Shown in pieces: positions 18,899 through 27,464 of a DNA stretch of 46,598 bases. Position numbers and translations under genes: made by a program. Source of the DNA: Leeuwenhoekiella sp. (lineage in GTDB: Bacteria; Bacteroidota; Bacteroidia; Flavobacteriales; Flavobacteriaceae). Position 1 is the stretch's first letter; each line of letters starts with the position of its first letter. The notes below the pieces were generated by a model. That model was not told the DNA's origin and ran no database searches. It was given only the letters and a program-made list of their open reading frames with translations. The stretch lies in contig DRGP01000093.1 in NCBI GenBank assembly GCA_011050015.1, forward strand, positions 1 to 46,598, written 5' to 3'.

Positions 18899-19840
18899 AT
18901 GAAGAATATTAAATTAATGACATTATTATTTTGCTTTCTTGGTTTTTATCAAGTAAAAGCACAAGGGGTTACCGCAACCCCGGAACAAATAAAAGAACTA
19001 ACTTCTAATTGGACGGGAGAACGTTTTGATGACGGGAGACCAAAAGTTTCTGATGCCTTATTGGAGCGAATGAAAAATATTCAAATTGAGGAGGCATGGG
19101 GCTTTTTGAGAGGAAAAGGTTATAACAATCAATATGAAGGCCAATGGGAAATCATTCATCCCGAAAGTGCCATGACAGGTAGGGTAGTTACAGCCCAGTA
19201 CATGCCCTCAAGACCAGATTATCAACGAGTTGTTAAACTTAATGGGGCTAAGGAGAATCGTGATACCATTGGTGGAAGCAATTCGTGGCCTATTCAACAA
19301 CTTGTTTCTGGAGATATATACGTAGCAGATGGATACGGTAGGATCATAGATGGGACACTCATAGGTTCTAATTTAGGAAATGCTATTTATGCTAATTCTG
19401 GCAATGGGGTTATTTTTAACGGAGGTGTTCGGGATGTCGCCGGTCTCCTGGATGTAAAAGGTTTTAATGGATGGCACAAAGGTGCCGACCCTTCTTATTT
19501 GCAAGAGGAAATGTTGACGAGCATCAATATGCCCATTCGAATTGGCAGGGCTACAGTTCTACCGGGTGATGTCGTATTGGCGAACCAGCATGGCACTATT
19601 TTTATTCCTTCCTATTTGGCTTCGGAATTGGTACTTTCTTCAGAAATAGTTGGTCTTAGAGACCGTTTTGGATTTCAAAGATTACGTGAAAAAAAATATA
19701 CTGCAGGCCAGATCGATACCAGGTGGACTGAAGAAATAAAAGATGATTTTGAAAATTGGTTAAAATCGTACCCGGATAACCAATTGCCCATGACCAGAAA
19801 AGAACTCAACGATTATATGGCTTCTAAAAAGCAAAAATAA
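18899..19840 (+). CDS. Exported RraA-like (demethylmenaquinone methyltransferase-fold) protein
   Basis: A 313-aa protein with a signal peptide (about residues 1-21, cleavage near VKAQ) and an RraA-like domain: GNAIYANSGNG, NGGVRDVAGL with the conserved Arg-Asp, and PGDVVLANQHGTIFIP. RraA-fold enzymes are class II pyruvate aldolases (4-hydroxy-4-methyl-2-oxoglutarate aldolase) or oxaloacetate decarboxylases; others only regulate RNase E. The signal peptide makes an RNase role very unlikely and points to cleavage or conversion of a keto acid in the periplasm. A clear paralogue lies at 22808-23755. Confidence 0.8.
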   Translation: MKNIKLMTLLFCFLGFYQVKAQGVTATPEQIKELTSNWTGERFDDGRPKVSDALLERMKNIQIEEAWGFLRGKGYNNQYEGQWEIIHPESAMTGRVVTAQYMPSRPDYQRVVKLNGAKENRDTIGGSNSWPIQQLVSGDIYVADGYGRIIDGTLIGSNLGNAIYANSGNGVIFNGGVRDVAGLLDVKGFNGWHKGADPSYLQEEMLTSINMPIRIGRATVLPGDVVLANQHGTIFIPSYLASELVLSSEIVGLRDRFGFQRLREKKYTAGQIDTRWTEEIKDDFENWLKSYPDNQLPMTRKELNDYMASKKQK

Positions 19841-19869
19841 TTTGATGAATCAAAGCTTATAATTTTACT

Positions 19870-20343
19870 ATGAAAAAACAACATTTAGTTTATCGAAAAT
19901 TAAGATCAGGAATATCATTATGTATGGTATTAATATTTATGTCATGTGCGTCAAACAATATGCTAGCTCAAAATGATAGTAAAGTAAAGGGAGAAATTGA
20001 AAATTCAGTCACTCAATTATATACTGCAATGGTTGAAAGAAACAAGGATTTACTTGAAGATTTAACCATGGAAAAATTAACCTATGGTCATTCTAGCGGT
20101 AAAGTTGAAAATAAATCGGAGTATGTGGATGGTGTAATAAATGGATCTTTTCAATTTTCATCAATTACACCTGTTAATCAAACTATAACAACATCGGGAA
20201 AGGTAAGCATCGTCAGGCATATTTTTAAAGGCGAAGGCACAAATAACGGCTCACCAGCAGAGGTGAATATTGGATGTGTGCTTGTTTTTCAAAAGCAAAA
20301 TGAAGGTTGGAAATTACTGGCTAGACAGGCATTTAAACTCTAA
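19870..20343 (+). CDS. NTF2-like/DUF4440 lipoprotein
   Basis: A 157-aa protein with a lipoprotein signal (LIFMSCAS, Cys about residue 26) and a small cone-shaped alpha/beta domain typical of the NTF2/SnoaL/DUF4440 group (VTQLYTAMVERNKDLLEDLT, and C-terminal VLVFQKQNEGWKLLARQ). The group includes isomerases, dehydratases and non-catalytic ligand binders, so the exact role is open. It sits 29 bp after the RraA-like gene and 11 bp before the transporter gene, so it belongs to the same operon and acts in the periplasm. Confidence 0.75.
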   Translation: MKKQHLVYRKLRSGISLCMVLIFMSCASNNMLAQNDSKVKGEIENSVTQLYTAMVERNKDLLEDLTMEKLTYGHSSGKVENKSEYVDGVINGSFQFSSITPVNQTITTSGKVSIVRHIFKGEGTNNGSPAEVNIGCVLVFQKQNEGWKLLARQAFKL

Positions 20344-20354
20344 TTCATTAGACA

Positions 20355-21461
20355 GTGAAAAAAATAAATATATATTCGTCTTCTTTGGCCTTAGCGGCTC
20401 TATTGTTTATCGTTATCATCGGCATGATTCTTACAGGGAATCTAGAACATGCTGGCCTTTTGATTCTTGGTTTTTTTGCATCGCTGGCCCTGGGCTTTAA
20501 TGGCTACAAAAAAACGAAAGGCTTGATATTTACCACTATGATTTTTGCTGGGGTTACCGGGGCGCTCTATTATCCCCAATACTTTACTAATATCAAGGAT
20601 TTTCAATTCACGGTACTTATAATACCGCTCATTCAGATTATCATGTTCGGCATGGGCACAACGATGAGTATTAAAGATTTTGCCGTCGTATTTAAAGCAC
20701 CTAAGGGGGTTATCATTGGGGTTACTGCTCAATTGCTCGTCATGCCTCTAATGGGTTATTTTTTAGCCCAAATAAGTAACTTTCCACCAGAAATCGCAGC
20801 AGGAATTGTACTTATAGGCTGTTCTCCCAGTGGGGTCGCATCTAATGTTATGGCATTTTTAGCCAATGCAAATGTTGCTCTTTCAATAACTATCACATCA
20901 ATAGCTACGTTATTAGCGCCCTTTTTAACACCGCTTATGATGAAAATCTTTGCGGGCGAATTTATTGAAATTGAAGTGCTTGCCATGATGTGGAGCATCG
21001 TAAAGATGATTATTATTCCCATTGGGGCAGGTCTCCTTTTCAATAAACTTTTTGGGAGTAGTGTTAAATGGCTTGGAAGAGCCATGCCTTTGATTTCTAT
21101 GCTAGCCATAGGATTAATAATAACAATTATAACGGCAGCTGGCAGGGATAGTTTATTGGAAATAGGGGGGATTTTGATGCTATTGGTGCTGATACATAAT
21201 ATATTCGGCTATTTTCTGGGTTATTGGTATGCACGACTATTTAAAATGTCTGAAATGGACGCGAGAACAATTGCAATTGAAGTGGGAATGCAAAACGGAG
21301 GGCTGGCATCTGGTATAGCCAACAGTTTGGGGAAAATAGCAACCATGGGACTAGCTCCAGCCGTATTTGGACCGTTAATGAACATCACAGGTTCCATTCT
21401 GGCCTCTTATTGGCATGGTAAACCAATTGAGGAAAAAAAGGGTGCCATTATAATTGATTAA
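20355..21461 (+). CDS. BASS-family (bile acid:Na+ symporter-like) transporter
   Basis: A 368-aa inner-membrane protein with about ten hydrophobic helices. Sodium-symporter fold signatures are MFGMGTTMSIKDF and LIGCSPSGVASNVMAFLANANVALS (first crossover region), and a second crossover near IEVGMQNGGLASGIA. BASS proteins co-transport organic anions such as bile acids, pyruvate, pantoate or 2-keto acids with sodium. The start is GTG at 20355, 11 bp after the upstream stop. In this locus the likely cargo is the keto acid made by the periplasmic dehydratases (inference from context). KdgT-like function is plausible but this is a different family. Confidence 0.85.
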   Translation: MKKINIYSSSLALAALLFIVIIGMILTGNLEHAGLLILGFFASLALGFNGYKKTKGLIFTTMIFAGVTGALYYPQYFTNIKDFQFTVLIIPLIQIIMFGMGTTMSIKDFAVVFKAPKGVIIGVTAQLLVMPLMGYFLAQISNFPPEIAAGIVLIGCSPSGVASNVMAFLANANVALSITITSIATLLAPFLTPLMMKIFAGEFIEIEVLAMMWSIVKMIIIPIGAGLLFNKLFGSSVKWLGRAMPLISMLAIGLIITIITAAGRDSLLEIGGILMLLVLIHNIFGYFLGYWYARLFKMSEMDARTIAIEVGMQNGGLASGIANSLGKIATMGLAPAVFGPLMNITGSILASYWHGKPIEEKKGAIIID

Positions 21462-21498
21462 TAACAAAATTTATCCTTTCTAACTATCACATACAACT

Positions 21499-22776
21499 AT
21501 GAAAAATTCAAGAAGAGATTTTCTAAAAAAATCAATGATCACTACTGCATTATCTACTATGCCTTTTGTTAACTATGGTAAAACCTTTGAAAAAGCGGTC
21601 GATCATGCTCCAAAAATGTCGGCACCTGCTGATCTCAAGATTACCGATGTAAAATGCGGGTACATAAGAGGTGGGCATAGCCTTTTCGTAAAAATATATA
21701 GTAATCAAGATATTGTGGGACATGGGGAAGGCGTAGATGCAACGCCCGGCACTTATTATCTGGTGAAAATGCTTGGAGATAGATTGAAGGGTGAAAGTCC
21801 ATTAAATGTAAATAGACTTTTTGAAGATCTTAGAAAAAGGGGTTTTTTTGAGGGCGCACAATCTGGAATGTATGTTGCCGTGCTCACGGCAATTGAGACA
21901 GCCTTGTGGGATTTAGCCGGTAAATCATTGGGTTTACCAGTTTACCAATTATTAGGTGGTAAATTTAGAGATAATATCAGGGTTTATATGGATACTGCGT
22001 TATATCAGAATAACCTGCCAGAGCCTAAGGATTTTGCCGCTGCCGCCAAGGAGGCTACCAATATGGGTTTTACAGCGGTAAAATTTGATCTGGATCAGGC
22101 CAATGACCCCAATAAATATGATAAGTACAATTGGACAGCTGGTCCTGCCGAAATACAGCGCATGTATGATCAAATGGCAGCAGCACGAGAAGCCGTAGGT
22201 CCAAACATAGATATCTGTGCAGATATGCATGGTAGGTATGATGCCATAACCGGTGAGAAAGCAGCTAGAATATTGGAACCTTTGAACATGATGTGGTTGG
22301 AAGAACCCATAGCAGCAGAAAACACAGATGCCTATAAAAAAATCACACAATCTACCAGTACTCCTATTTGTGCGGGCGAAAACCATTACCTGGCCTATGG
22401 CTTTAGACCGTTATTGGAAGATGGCGCAGTAGATATCATAATGCCCGATCTACAAAAGGCCGGTGGTCTTGGAGAAGCACAGCGCATAGCTAATTTAGCC
22501 AACTTATATTACGTGCCTTTTGCTCCACATATGGTAGCATCGTTTCTAGGAGCTATGGCTTCCTGTCATGTATGCGCATCGGTTCCCAATTTTATGATTC
22601 TTGAATGGCAGATTTATTTTGAAAAAGATCCTATGTTTAAGGAAATAATAACCTATGATGGGCCTATGGTAGAAAATGGATTTATTACCCTATCGGAAAA
22701 ACCAGGAATTGGCGTTGAAATAAATGAGGAAGGCATGCGTAAATATGCAGATAAAAATGTTCCTTTCTTCAAATAA
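21499..22776 (+). CDS. Second exported enolase-superfamily dehydratase (gluconate/galactonate dehydratase-like)
   Basis: A 425-aa protein with a Tat-like leader (SRRDFLKKSMITTALSTMPF). The enolase-superfamily domain has FTAVKFDLD (KxD), CADMHGRYD, WLEEPIA and CAGENHY as the metal-binding series, DIIMPDLQKAGG, and FAPHMVAS with the likely catalytic His. The AVKFD, EEP and GEN pattern is that of the D-galactonate/D-gluconate dehydratase side of the mandelate racemase subgroup. It is 38 bp after the transporter gene. Two different exported dehydratases in one operon suggest either two substrates or two epimers of one sugar acid. A strong terminator follows. Confidence 0.85.
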   Translation: MKNSRRDFLKKSMITTALSTMPFVNYGKTFEKAVDHAPKMSAPADLKITDVKCGYIRGGHSLFVKIYSNQDIVGHGEGVDATPGTYYLVKMLGDRLKGESPLNVNRLFEDLRKRGFFEGAQSGMYVAVLTAIETALWDLAGKSLGLPVYQLLGGKFRDNIRVYMDTALYQNNLPEPKDFAAAAKEATNMGFTAVKFDLDQANDPNKYDKYNWTAGPAEIQRMYDQMAAAREAVGPNIDICADMHGRYDAITGEKAARILEPLNMMWLEEPIAAENTDAYKKITQSTSTPICAGENHYLAYGFRPLLEDGAVDIIMPDLQKAGGLGEAQRIANLANLYYVPFAPHMVASFLGAMASCHVCASVPNFMILEWQIYFEKDPMFKEIITYDGPMVENGFITLSEKPGIGVEINEEGMRKYADKNVPFFK

Positions 22777-22786
22777 TCAAAATAAG

Positions 22787-22826
22787 GGACTTGGTAAGAA
22801 CAGTTTTTTACCAAGTCCTTGTTTTT
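22787..22826 (+). terminator. Terminator ending the sugar-acid operon
   Basis: An 11-bp perfect stem (GGACTTGGTAA, 787-797, with TTACCAAGTCC, 808-818) and a T-rich tail. It overlaps the last codons and stop of the convergent RraA-like gene, so the two transcripts share it. Confidence 0.75.
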
Positions 22827-23755
22827 AAAAGCTCTTGTATTTGCTCTTTGGGTACCGGAAGTTCATCAATATGTTCATTGAGCCATTTTGAAAAATCTTT
22901 TTCAATCTCTTCAGACCATCGATTATCTATTTCACCAGCCGTATATTTTTGTTCACGTAATTTTTCATGACCAAACATATCCCTTAAACGCACTATTTCA
23001 GAAGTTTTTACCACGCGTTCCGCAAGGTGCGGAGGTATAAAAATAACGCCCCCATCGCGGCCCAGTACTATATCACCAGGCATAACGGTCGCCATGCCTA
23101 TTCGCGTAGGGGTGTTGATTCCAACTAATGTGGTGTTCAATTGGCCATCGGGATCATTTAAATGATGGGAAGGGTGGTAGCTCCTAAAAAAAGAAGTAAA
23201 TCCACCTATTTCCTTAAGTCCTGCAATATCCCTTATGGCTCCATCATATACAATTCCATTACCGGTTTTGGCATAGATAGCGTTACCAAGGTTGTCTCCA
23301 ATGGTTGGTCCATCAATGTGTGCACCAAATTGATCTACTACGTACACATCACCCTTTGTGAGGAGTTCTAGGGGCCATGAATTTTGAGATTTTATACGCC
23401 CGTCCCTATTATGCCCCCTATCATCAATGGCTCTATGAATATCGGGTCTGCCAGGCATAAAGACTGCCGTTACAGCTCGTCCTACAAGTACACTATCGGG
23501 ATTAATGGTCTGCCAGTCTTCAGAATATTGATACTTGAAATTTTCACCTTTTAAAACAGCCCAAGCCTCTTCAAGAGTTACCATTTTCATGCGGTTTAGT
23601 ATGGCATCAGATACATTTGGACGGCCATCGTCAAAACGCTCTCCCTTCCATTCAGGCGTTAAAAAGACAAGCTCCTCTTTTGTAATTTGCTGGGAATAGT
23701 TAGGGATTGTGATTCCAAAAAGAAATAAGATTAGGGTCAGTTTATAGAATTTCAT
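22808..23755 (-). CDS. Second exported RraA-like protein
   Basis: A 315-aa paralogue of the protein at 18899-19840: shared WKGERFDDGRP/WTGERFDDGRP, EEAW, YDGAIRDIAGL with the RD pair, PGDIVLGRDGGVIFIP and a QKYTAGEI(D)xRW segment. An N-terminal signal peptide (to about NYSQQ) exports it. The same keto-acid aldolase or decarboxylase role is suggested. It is transcribed towards the main operon, so it is separately controlled; its stop lies inside the shared terminator hairpin. Confidence 0.8.
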   Translation of the reverse strand: MKFYKLTLILFLFGITIPNYSQQITKEELVFLTPEWKGERFDDGRPNVSDAILNRMKMVTLEEAWAVLKGENFKYQYSEDWQTINPDSVLVGRAVTAVFMPGRPDIHRAIDDRGHNRDGRIKSQNSWPLELLTKGDVYVVDQFGAHIDGPTIGDNLGNAIYAKTGNGIVYDGAIRDIAGLKEIGGFTSFFRSYHPSHHLNDPDGQLNTTLVGINTPTRIGMATVMPGDIVLGRDGGVIFIPPHLAERVVKTSEIVRLRDMFGHEKLREQKYTAGEIDNRWSEEIEKDFSKWLNEHIDELPVPKEQIQELLKTRTW

Positions 23756-24147
23756 AAGATTTTTAATTCGTTAGCTGAAAGAAGTAAAATTTAATATGAT
23801 CAATTTAAAAGTGTATCTGTAAGATAATCATAATCAATGAATAAAACAGCTAAAAAATAATGATTACTCTTCATTATTTCATTTAAAATAAGTAAAATTT
23901 AAAAATGAAATATACTTTATCAAATTATGTTGACAAATTGATCAAAAGATAGATATCCCACACTTACTCTAGCCATGCTATGCAAAAATCCTTTGTAAGA
24001 GAATATTCAACTTATTAACAATTTTTAAAATCGCTAATGAAATACTGCAGTAAATTAATATTTAAAATCTTTGGAGAATCTGGTAAGCGTTTTTAAATTT
24101 TAAACCGTTACCGAAACATAAACTTGTAAGATGAAAATTATATAAAT
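23756..24147. other. 390-bp AT-rich intergenic region before the element
   Basis: Non-coding. It should hold the promoter of the minus-strand RraA-like gene; only imperfect TAnnTTTG-like boxes are visible. It marks the last host sequence before the displaced tRNA-Asp end and its terminator. Confidence 0.4.
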
Positions 24148-24183
24148 AAAAAAGCCTGTAAATCATTGATTTACAGGCTTTTT
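24148..24183 (-). terminator. Original terminator of the tRNA-Asp gene, displaced by the insertion
   Basis: Hairpin GCCTGTAAAT/ATTTACAGGC (24154-24178) flanked by A and T runs; it works as a terminator on the minus strand. It lies 21 bp beyond the displaced tRNA 3' end and closely resembles the hairpin at 40615-40650, which now follows the intact tRNA. Confidence 0.75.
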
Positions 24184-24204
24184 AGTGTTATTTGGATTTC
24201 TCCA

Positions 24205-24228
24205 AGCGGTCTGGACGGGACTCGAACC
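24205..24228 (-). repeat. Left attachment repeat (displaced tRNA-Asp 3' end)
   Basis: 24 bp identical to 40673-40696, covering the acceptor strand and the 3' half of the T arm of tRNA-Asp. Similarity continues, less perfectly, on the left through a hairpin (24144-24204 against 40611-40672). Confidence 0.88.
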
Positions 24229-24282
24229 AAGGGAGGGAATGCCCTTTTTTCAGGGCTTTTCGACGGTTTGTTTTTTGTGATT

Positions 24283-24298
24283 CACCGAATCGTTCACC
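24283..24298 (+). repeat. Candidate integrase arm-type site (left end)
   Basis: CACCGAATCGTTCACC differs by one base from CACCGAAACGTTCACC at 40556-40571 near the other end. Such matched short repeats inside both ends are what an integrase N-terminal arm-binding domain would bind. Confidence 0.5.
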
Positions 24299-24485
24299 AG
24301 AATTGAAAATTTAACAGTTTTGGGATTTTATTAATAAAGGATAATAGCATTTGCTATCATATGGGATAATCTATCTTTTATTTTAAGCCCTCTTGATTTA
24401 AAGGCACAAATGTTAAGGTGTTAAGCTTTCGGTAAAACCTACCTAGATAGATGAAATACTGTTTACCAAATGTTGATCAAGTAGT

Positions 24486-25676
24486 TTAATATAAAAAGCC
24501 GAAAAGCCAAAGTGGAAGCTTGGTTACGGGAAATTCCACATTGTCTGCAACCACATAAGCATTTAGAATGTTTTTGATCTGTTTAGATGTTTTGTCCTTG
24601 CCCCCTACTTCAAAAGTGTATTTATCATCGATCAGAAAATCGCCTTTCTTGGGATAAGCGATCTGATGCCCTACCGCAACTTGAGATAGAAAAAAAGTCT
24701 CTCTTAAATTCCCTGTATTCGGTGACTGTTCAGAAAAAATAAATGCTAGGTTGGGATTGTCCAGATATATTTTTTCCGGCTTTTGAAGCAGGGCCACACT
24801 AATACCAGAAGGGTATAAAAGCCTTATTAATTGAGCTTGTTCTAGATAGTGCAGGTATTGTACCACTGTATTGCGATGAATGCCGCTCTTTGTGGCAATT
24901 GCGGTAATATTGGGCTGGAAAGGTACGTTTGCCGCCAAAATGCTTAAAAGTTGCAATATTTTTTTAGCGTTGCGAATGTCGAATCCCTTGATCTCCGCCA
25001 TATCATATTCTACAATCAAACGTGTCAACTGCTGCAAACGTGTGGCATAACCTTGTTTATCTTCCAATGAAAAGGGATAGTATCCATATTGCAGATAGTC
25101 GCGGAAATGCTTGAGGGGCCTGAAATTTTCTGGAAATAGGGCTGCCCAATTACGGTTTGGCAAAAGTATATGCGATAGTTTTAAAGCTGGGTACTCTAAT
25201 ATATTATTAAACTCTAAATACTCGCGAAACGAAAGGCCGTGCAATTGATACATGAGCATACGCCGGCTCAGGTCTCCAGACTCCCTGGCAATGTCGATAA
25301 TGGAAGAGCCGGTAAATACAATATTCAGCTTGGGGTAAAAATCATAAAGATTTTTGATTTGAACTGACCAGTTCTCATACTTGTGTACCTCGTCAAGAAA
25401 AAGGTGGGTACCGCCCTGCTTATAAAACTGTTCGGCGGTTTCTACCAAGGTATTGGAGTTAAAATAAAAATCATCCAAAGACCAATAACTGGCTTGATCA
25501 GGGGGAAGCTGTAATTGGTTGAGTCTTTGAAGCAGCATAGTAGTCTTACCCGTACCGCGCGAGCCCTTGATGCCTATCAGACGGTTCTTCCAATTGATCA
25601 CGGTATAGAGATAACGTCGCCTGCTAAGGGCAACATTTTCCACTAATTGAGCCGATTTTTCTAATAATTGATCCAT
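24486..25676 (-). CDS. AAA-family ATPase with DUF4143-like C-terminus (copy 1)
   Basis: A 396-aa ATPase. Walker A is GSRGTGKT (about residues 38-45), Walker B is LFLDEVHKYENW (about 92-103) and a sensor-like IVFTGSS follows. A winged-helix-like region with NITAIATKSGIHRNTVVQYLHYLEQA (about 255-280) precedes a C-terminal domain with GDF and TFEVGGKDKT, a possible PD-(D/E)xK-type core, and the protein ends in LPLWLFGFLY. This AAA_14/DUF4143 type is common in prokaryotes and poorly understood. It is a diverged paralogue of the next gene, with the same ending. Two 18-bp palindromes sit directly before its ATG. Confidence 0.85.
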   Translation of the reverse strand: MDQLLEKSAQLVENVALSRRRYLYTVINWKNRLIGIKGSRGTGKTTMLLQRLNQLQLPPDQASYWSLDDFYFNSNTLVETAEQFYKQGGTHLFLDEVHKYENWSVQIKNLYDFYPKLNIVFTGSSIIDIARESGDLSRRMLMYQLHGLSFREYLEFNNILEYPALKLSHILLPNRNWAALFPENFRPLKHFRDYLQYGYYPFSLEDKQGYATRLQQLTRLIVEYDMAEIKGFDIRNAKKILQLLSILAANVPFQPNITAIATKSGIHRNTVVQYLHYLEQAQLIRLLYPSGISVALLQKPEKIYLDNPNLAFIFSEQSPNTGNLRETFFLSQVAVGHQIAYPKKGDFLIDDKYTFEVGGKDKTSKQIKNILNAYVVADNVEFPVTKLPLWLFGFLY

Positions 25677-25678
25677 TG

Positions 25679-25729
25679 TGCATTTTTAAAAGTGCAATTT
25701 AATGTAAATATTGCATTTTTAAAAGTGCA
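25679..25729 (-). repeat. Two 18-bp palindromic repeats before the copy-1 ATPase
   Basis: TGCATTTTTAAAAGTGCA occurs identically at 25679-25696 and 25712-25729, exactly 33 bp apart, with the first copy ending 3 bp from the start codon. Each is a near-palindrome (TGCA..TGCA around TTTTAAAA). Likely an operator pair or a leader-RNA element of this gene. Confidence 0.8.
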
Positions 25730-25939
25730 AAGTTGTATTTGTTGATAGCGATGAAAATTCATGAGGTTCTATTCTCGAAATTATACCTTTAGATCGGGAA
25801 TTCAACGACTGCGTTAGGAGTATTGTGTTTTCTATCTGAACTTACCATATTTCAATTCCTCTATGATTCGATTGGAGGTTAAGAATGGCTTTCTTAAGTG
25901 AAATTGGAATCGATATTTTTTAAATTAATGATTCATAGG

Positions 25940-27142
25940 TTAATATAAAAATCCAAAAAGCCATAGGGGAACGGTATTGGCAAACCCGAACTCTATATCG
26001 TCCTTGGCCAAAAATCCATTTTTGACATCTTTAATTTGTTTAGAGGTCTTGTTCTTACCACCTACTTCGATAGTGAAATCAAATTCCGGTAGATAGAAAT
26101 CCCCTTTGGAAGGAAGCTTTAAAGCTACTTCTGCGTTGGAGAGTTGATTGAACAGAAAGGTCTCTCGGATATTCCCGATGTTTGGCATACTTGAAAAGGT
26201 GTAGGCTAGATTGGTGTTTTCCAGAAATATCTTTGCCGGTTTTTGAAGTGCCGAGGTGCTTTTTCCCTGTTTGGTCAAGGTATTGATCAGCATTGCCTTC
26301 TCTAAATGATCGAGCCAGATATATACAGATTCCCGGCTTACATCCAGTTTTCGCGCCAATGAGGAAATATTAGGCTGAAAGGGAATGGATTGCGCGATAA
26401 TACCCAACAACTGTTTTACCTTATATGCGGTAGATTTAGAGTAATTTTCGATAAAGGTCAGATCATTTTCTAGTATTGTCGTGATGACCTGTTGCATTCG
26501 TGGAACTAGATATTCTTTGCCTCCTTCTTCCTTGAAAATAGGTAGATATCCATAGTGCAGATACTTTTTAAATAGGGGCAGTGGCTGAATTCCGTTCATG
26601 ATAAACTCTAAGCTCTTGCTGCTAGATTCGAAAAGCGATTCTACTGGTATTTGGGGGAAATCCTTCGAGGTGGTAAGCTCCAAAAACTCCCTAAACGAAA
26701 GGCCGTAAAGTGTATATGGGATTACCCTACGCGAAAGATCAGATTCTCCCCTAAATATATCCAGCGCAGATGATGAGGTGAAAATCACTTTCATATCCTG
26801 AAAACCGTCATAAATCAATTTCAGTTCACGGGACCAATTTGGGTATTTATGAACCTCATCGATATATAAATGTCGGCCTCCATGCTGGTAAAAAGTCGTT
26901 GCAAGCTCAAATAATGTATTAGAATAAAACCAGTTATGGTCAGCGGTTACGTATAAGGCTTCAGAGGGGCTTTTCCCGCTGTTCCTTATGTGCTGGAGCA
27001 GAAGCGTGGTCTTGCCCGCACCACGTGGACCTTTTATGGCTATCATGCGCAGGTTCCAGTCAATTTTATCGTATAGATAGCGTTGATAGCTTGGCTGGTG
27101 CTGGTTCCTTAGTAATAGATAATATGCGATGAGCTCATCCAT
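25940..27142 (-). CDS. AAA-family ATPase with DUF4143-like C-terminus (copy 2)
   Basis: A 400-aa paralogue of the preceding ATPase with the same layout: Walker A GPRGAGKT, Walker B LYIDEVHKYPNW, sensor VIFTSSS, a winged-helix region NISSLARKLDVSRESVYIWLDHLEKA, then GDF and TIEVGGKNKT, ending VPLWLFGFLY. Sequence is clearly diverged from copy 1, so this is an old duplication or two separate acquisitions. It is 263 bp upstream of copy 1 on the same strand and has its own, different palindromic repeats. Function unknown; ATP-driven action on DNA or on a protein partner is possible. Confidence 0.85.
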   Translation of the reverse strand: MDELIAYYLLLRNQHQPSYQRYLYDKIDWNLRMIAIKGPRGAGKTTLLLQHIRNSGKSPSEALYVTADHNWFYSNTLFELATTFYQHGGRHLYIDEVHKYPNWSRELKLIYDGFQDMKVIFTSSSALDIFRGESDLSRRVIPYTLYGLSFREFLELTTSKDFPQIPVESLFESSSKSLEFIMNGIQPLPLFKKYLHYGYLPIFKEEGGKEYLVPRMQQVITTILENDLTFIENYSKSTAYKVKQLLGIIAQSIPFQPNISSLARKLDVSRESVYIWLDHLEKAMLINTLTKQGKSTSALQKPAKIFLENTNLAYTFSSMPNIGNIRETFLFNQLSNAEVALKLPSKGDFYLPEFDFTIEVGGKNKTSKQIKDVKNGFLAKDDIEFGFANTVPLWLFGFLY

Positions 27143-27146
27143 GATA

Positions 27147-27230
27147 TGTAATTATACAATTACAAATATAGTTTAAAAATGTAATGCGCACCTTACAATT
27201 TAAATATTAAAATGTATTTTTTACATTACA
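27147..27230 (-). repeat. Three 18-bp palindrome-like repeats before the copy-2 ATPase
   Basis: TGTAATTATACAATTACA (27147-27164), TGTAATGCGCACCTTACA (27180-27197) and TGTATTTTTTACATTACA (27213-27230) share TGTA...TTACA ends and start exactly 33 bp apart, the first only 5 bp before the ATG. Layout is the same as at copy 1 but with a different sequence. Confidence 0.78.
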
Positions 27231-27464
27231 AATACTATAAATTATAATTCTGATCATAGACAACTTAATAGTCTTGTGTTTAAGATTTAAGTATTGATAA
27301 CTTTTTAGAAATTAATCTGAATAAAATAGCTGAATTTGTAAGGTACCTTGAGATGTTTTTTTTATTTAAAGTCTTAAAATATAGAACTATATAATTTCTC
27401 TTGATTTTTGAAATAATCGTAAATTAAATATTTTTAAGTGTTTCAGAGTCCTTTAAAGAGTTTG

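Noticed and set aside
25679-27230. CRISPR array
   Set aside because: Repeats are palindromic, 18 bp, only two or three copies, with 15-bp gaps, and no cas genes are present.
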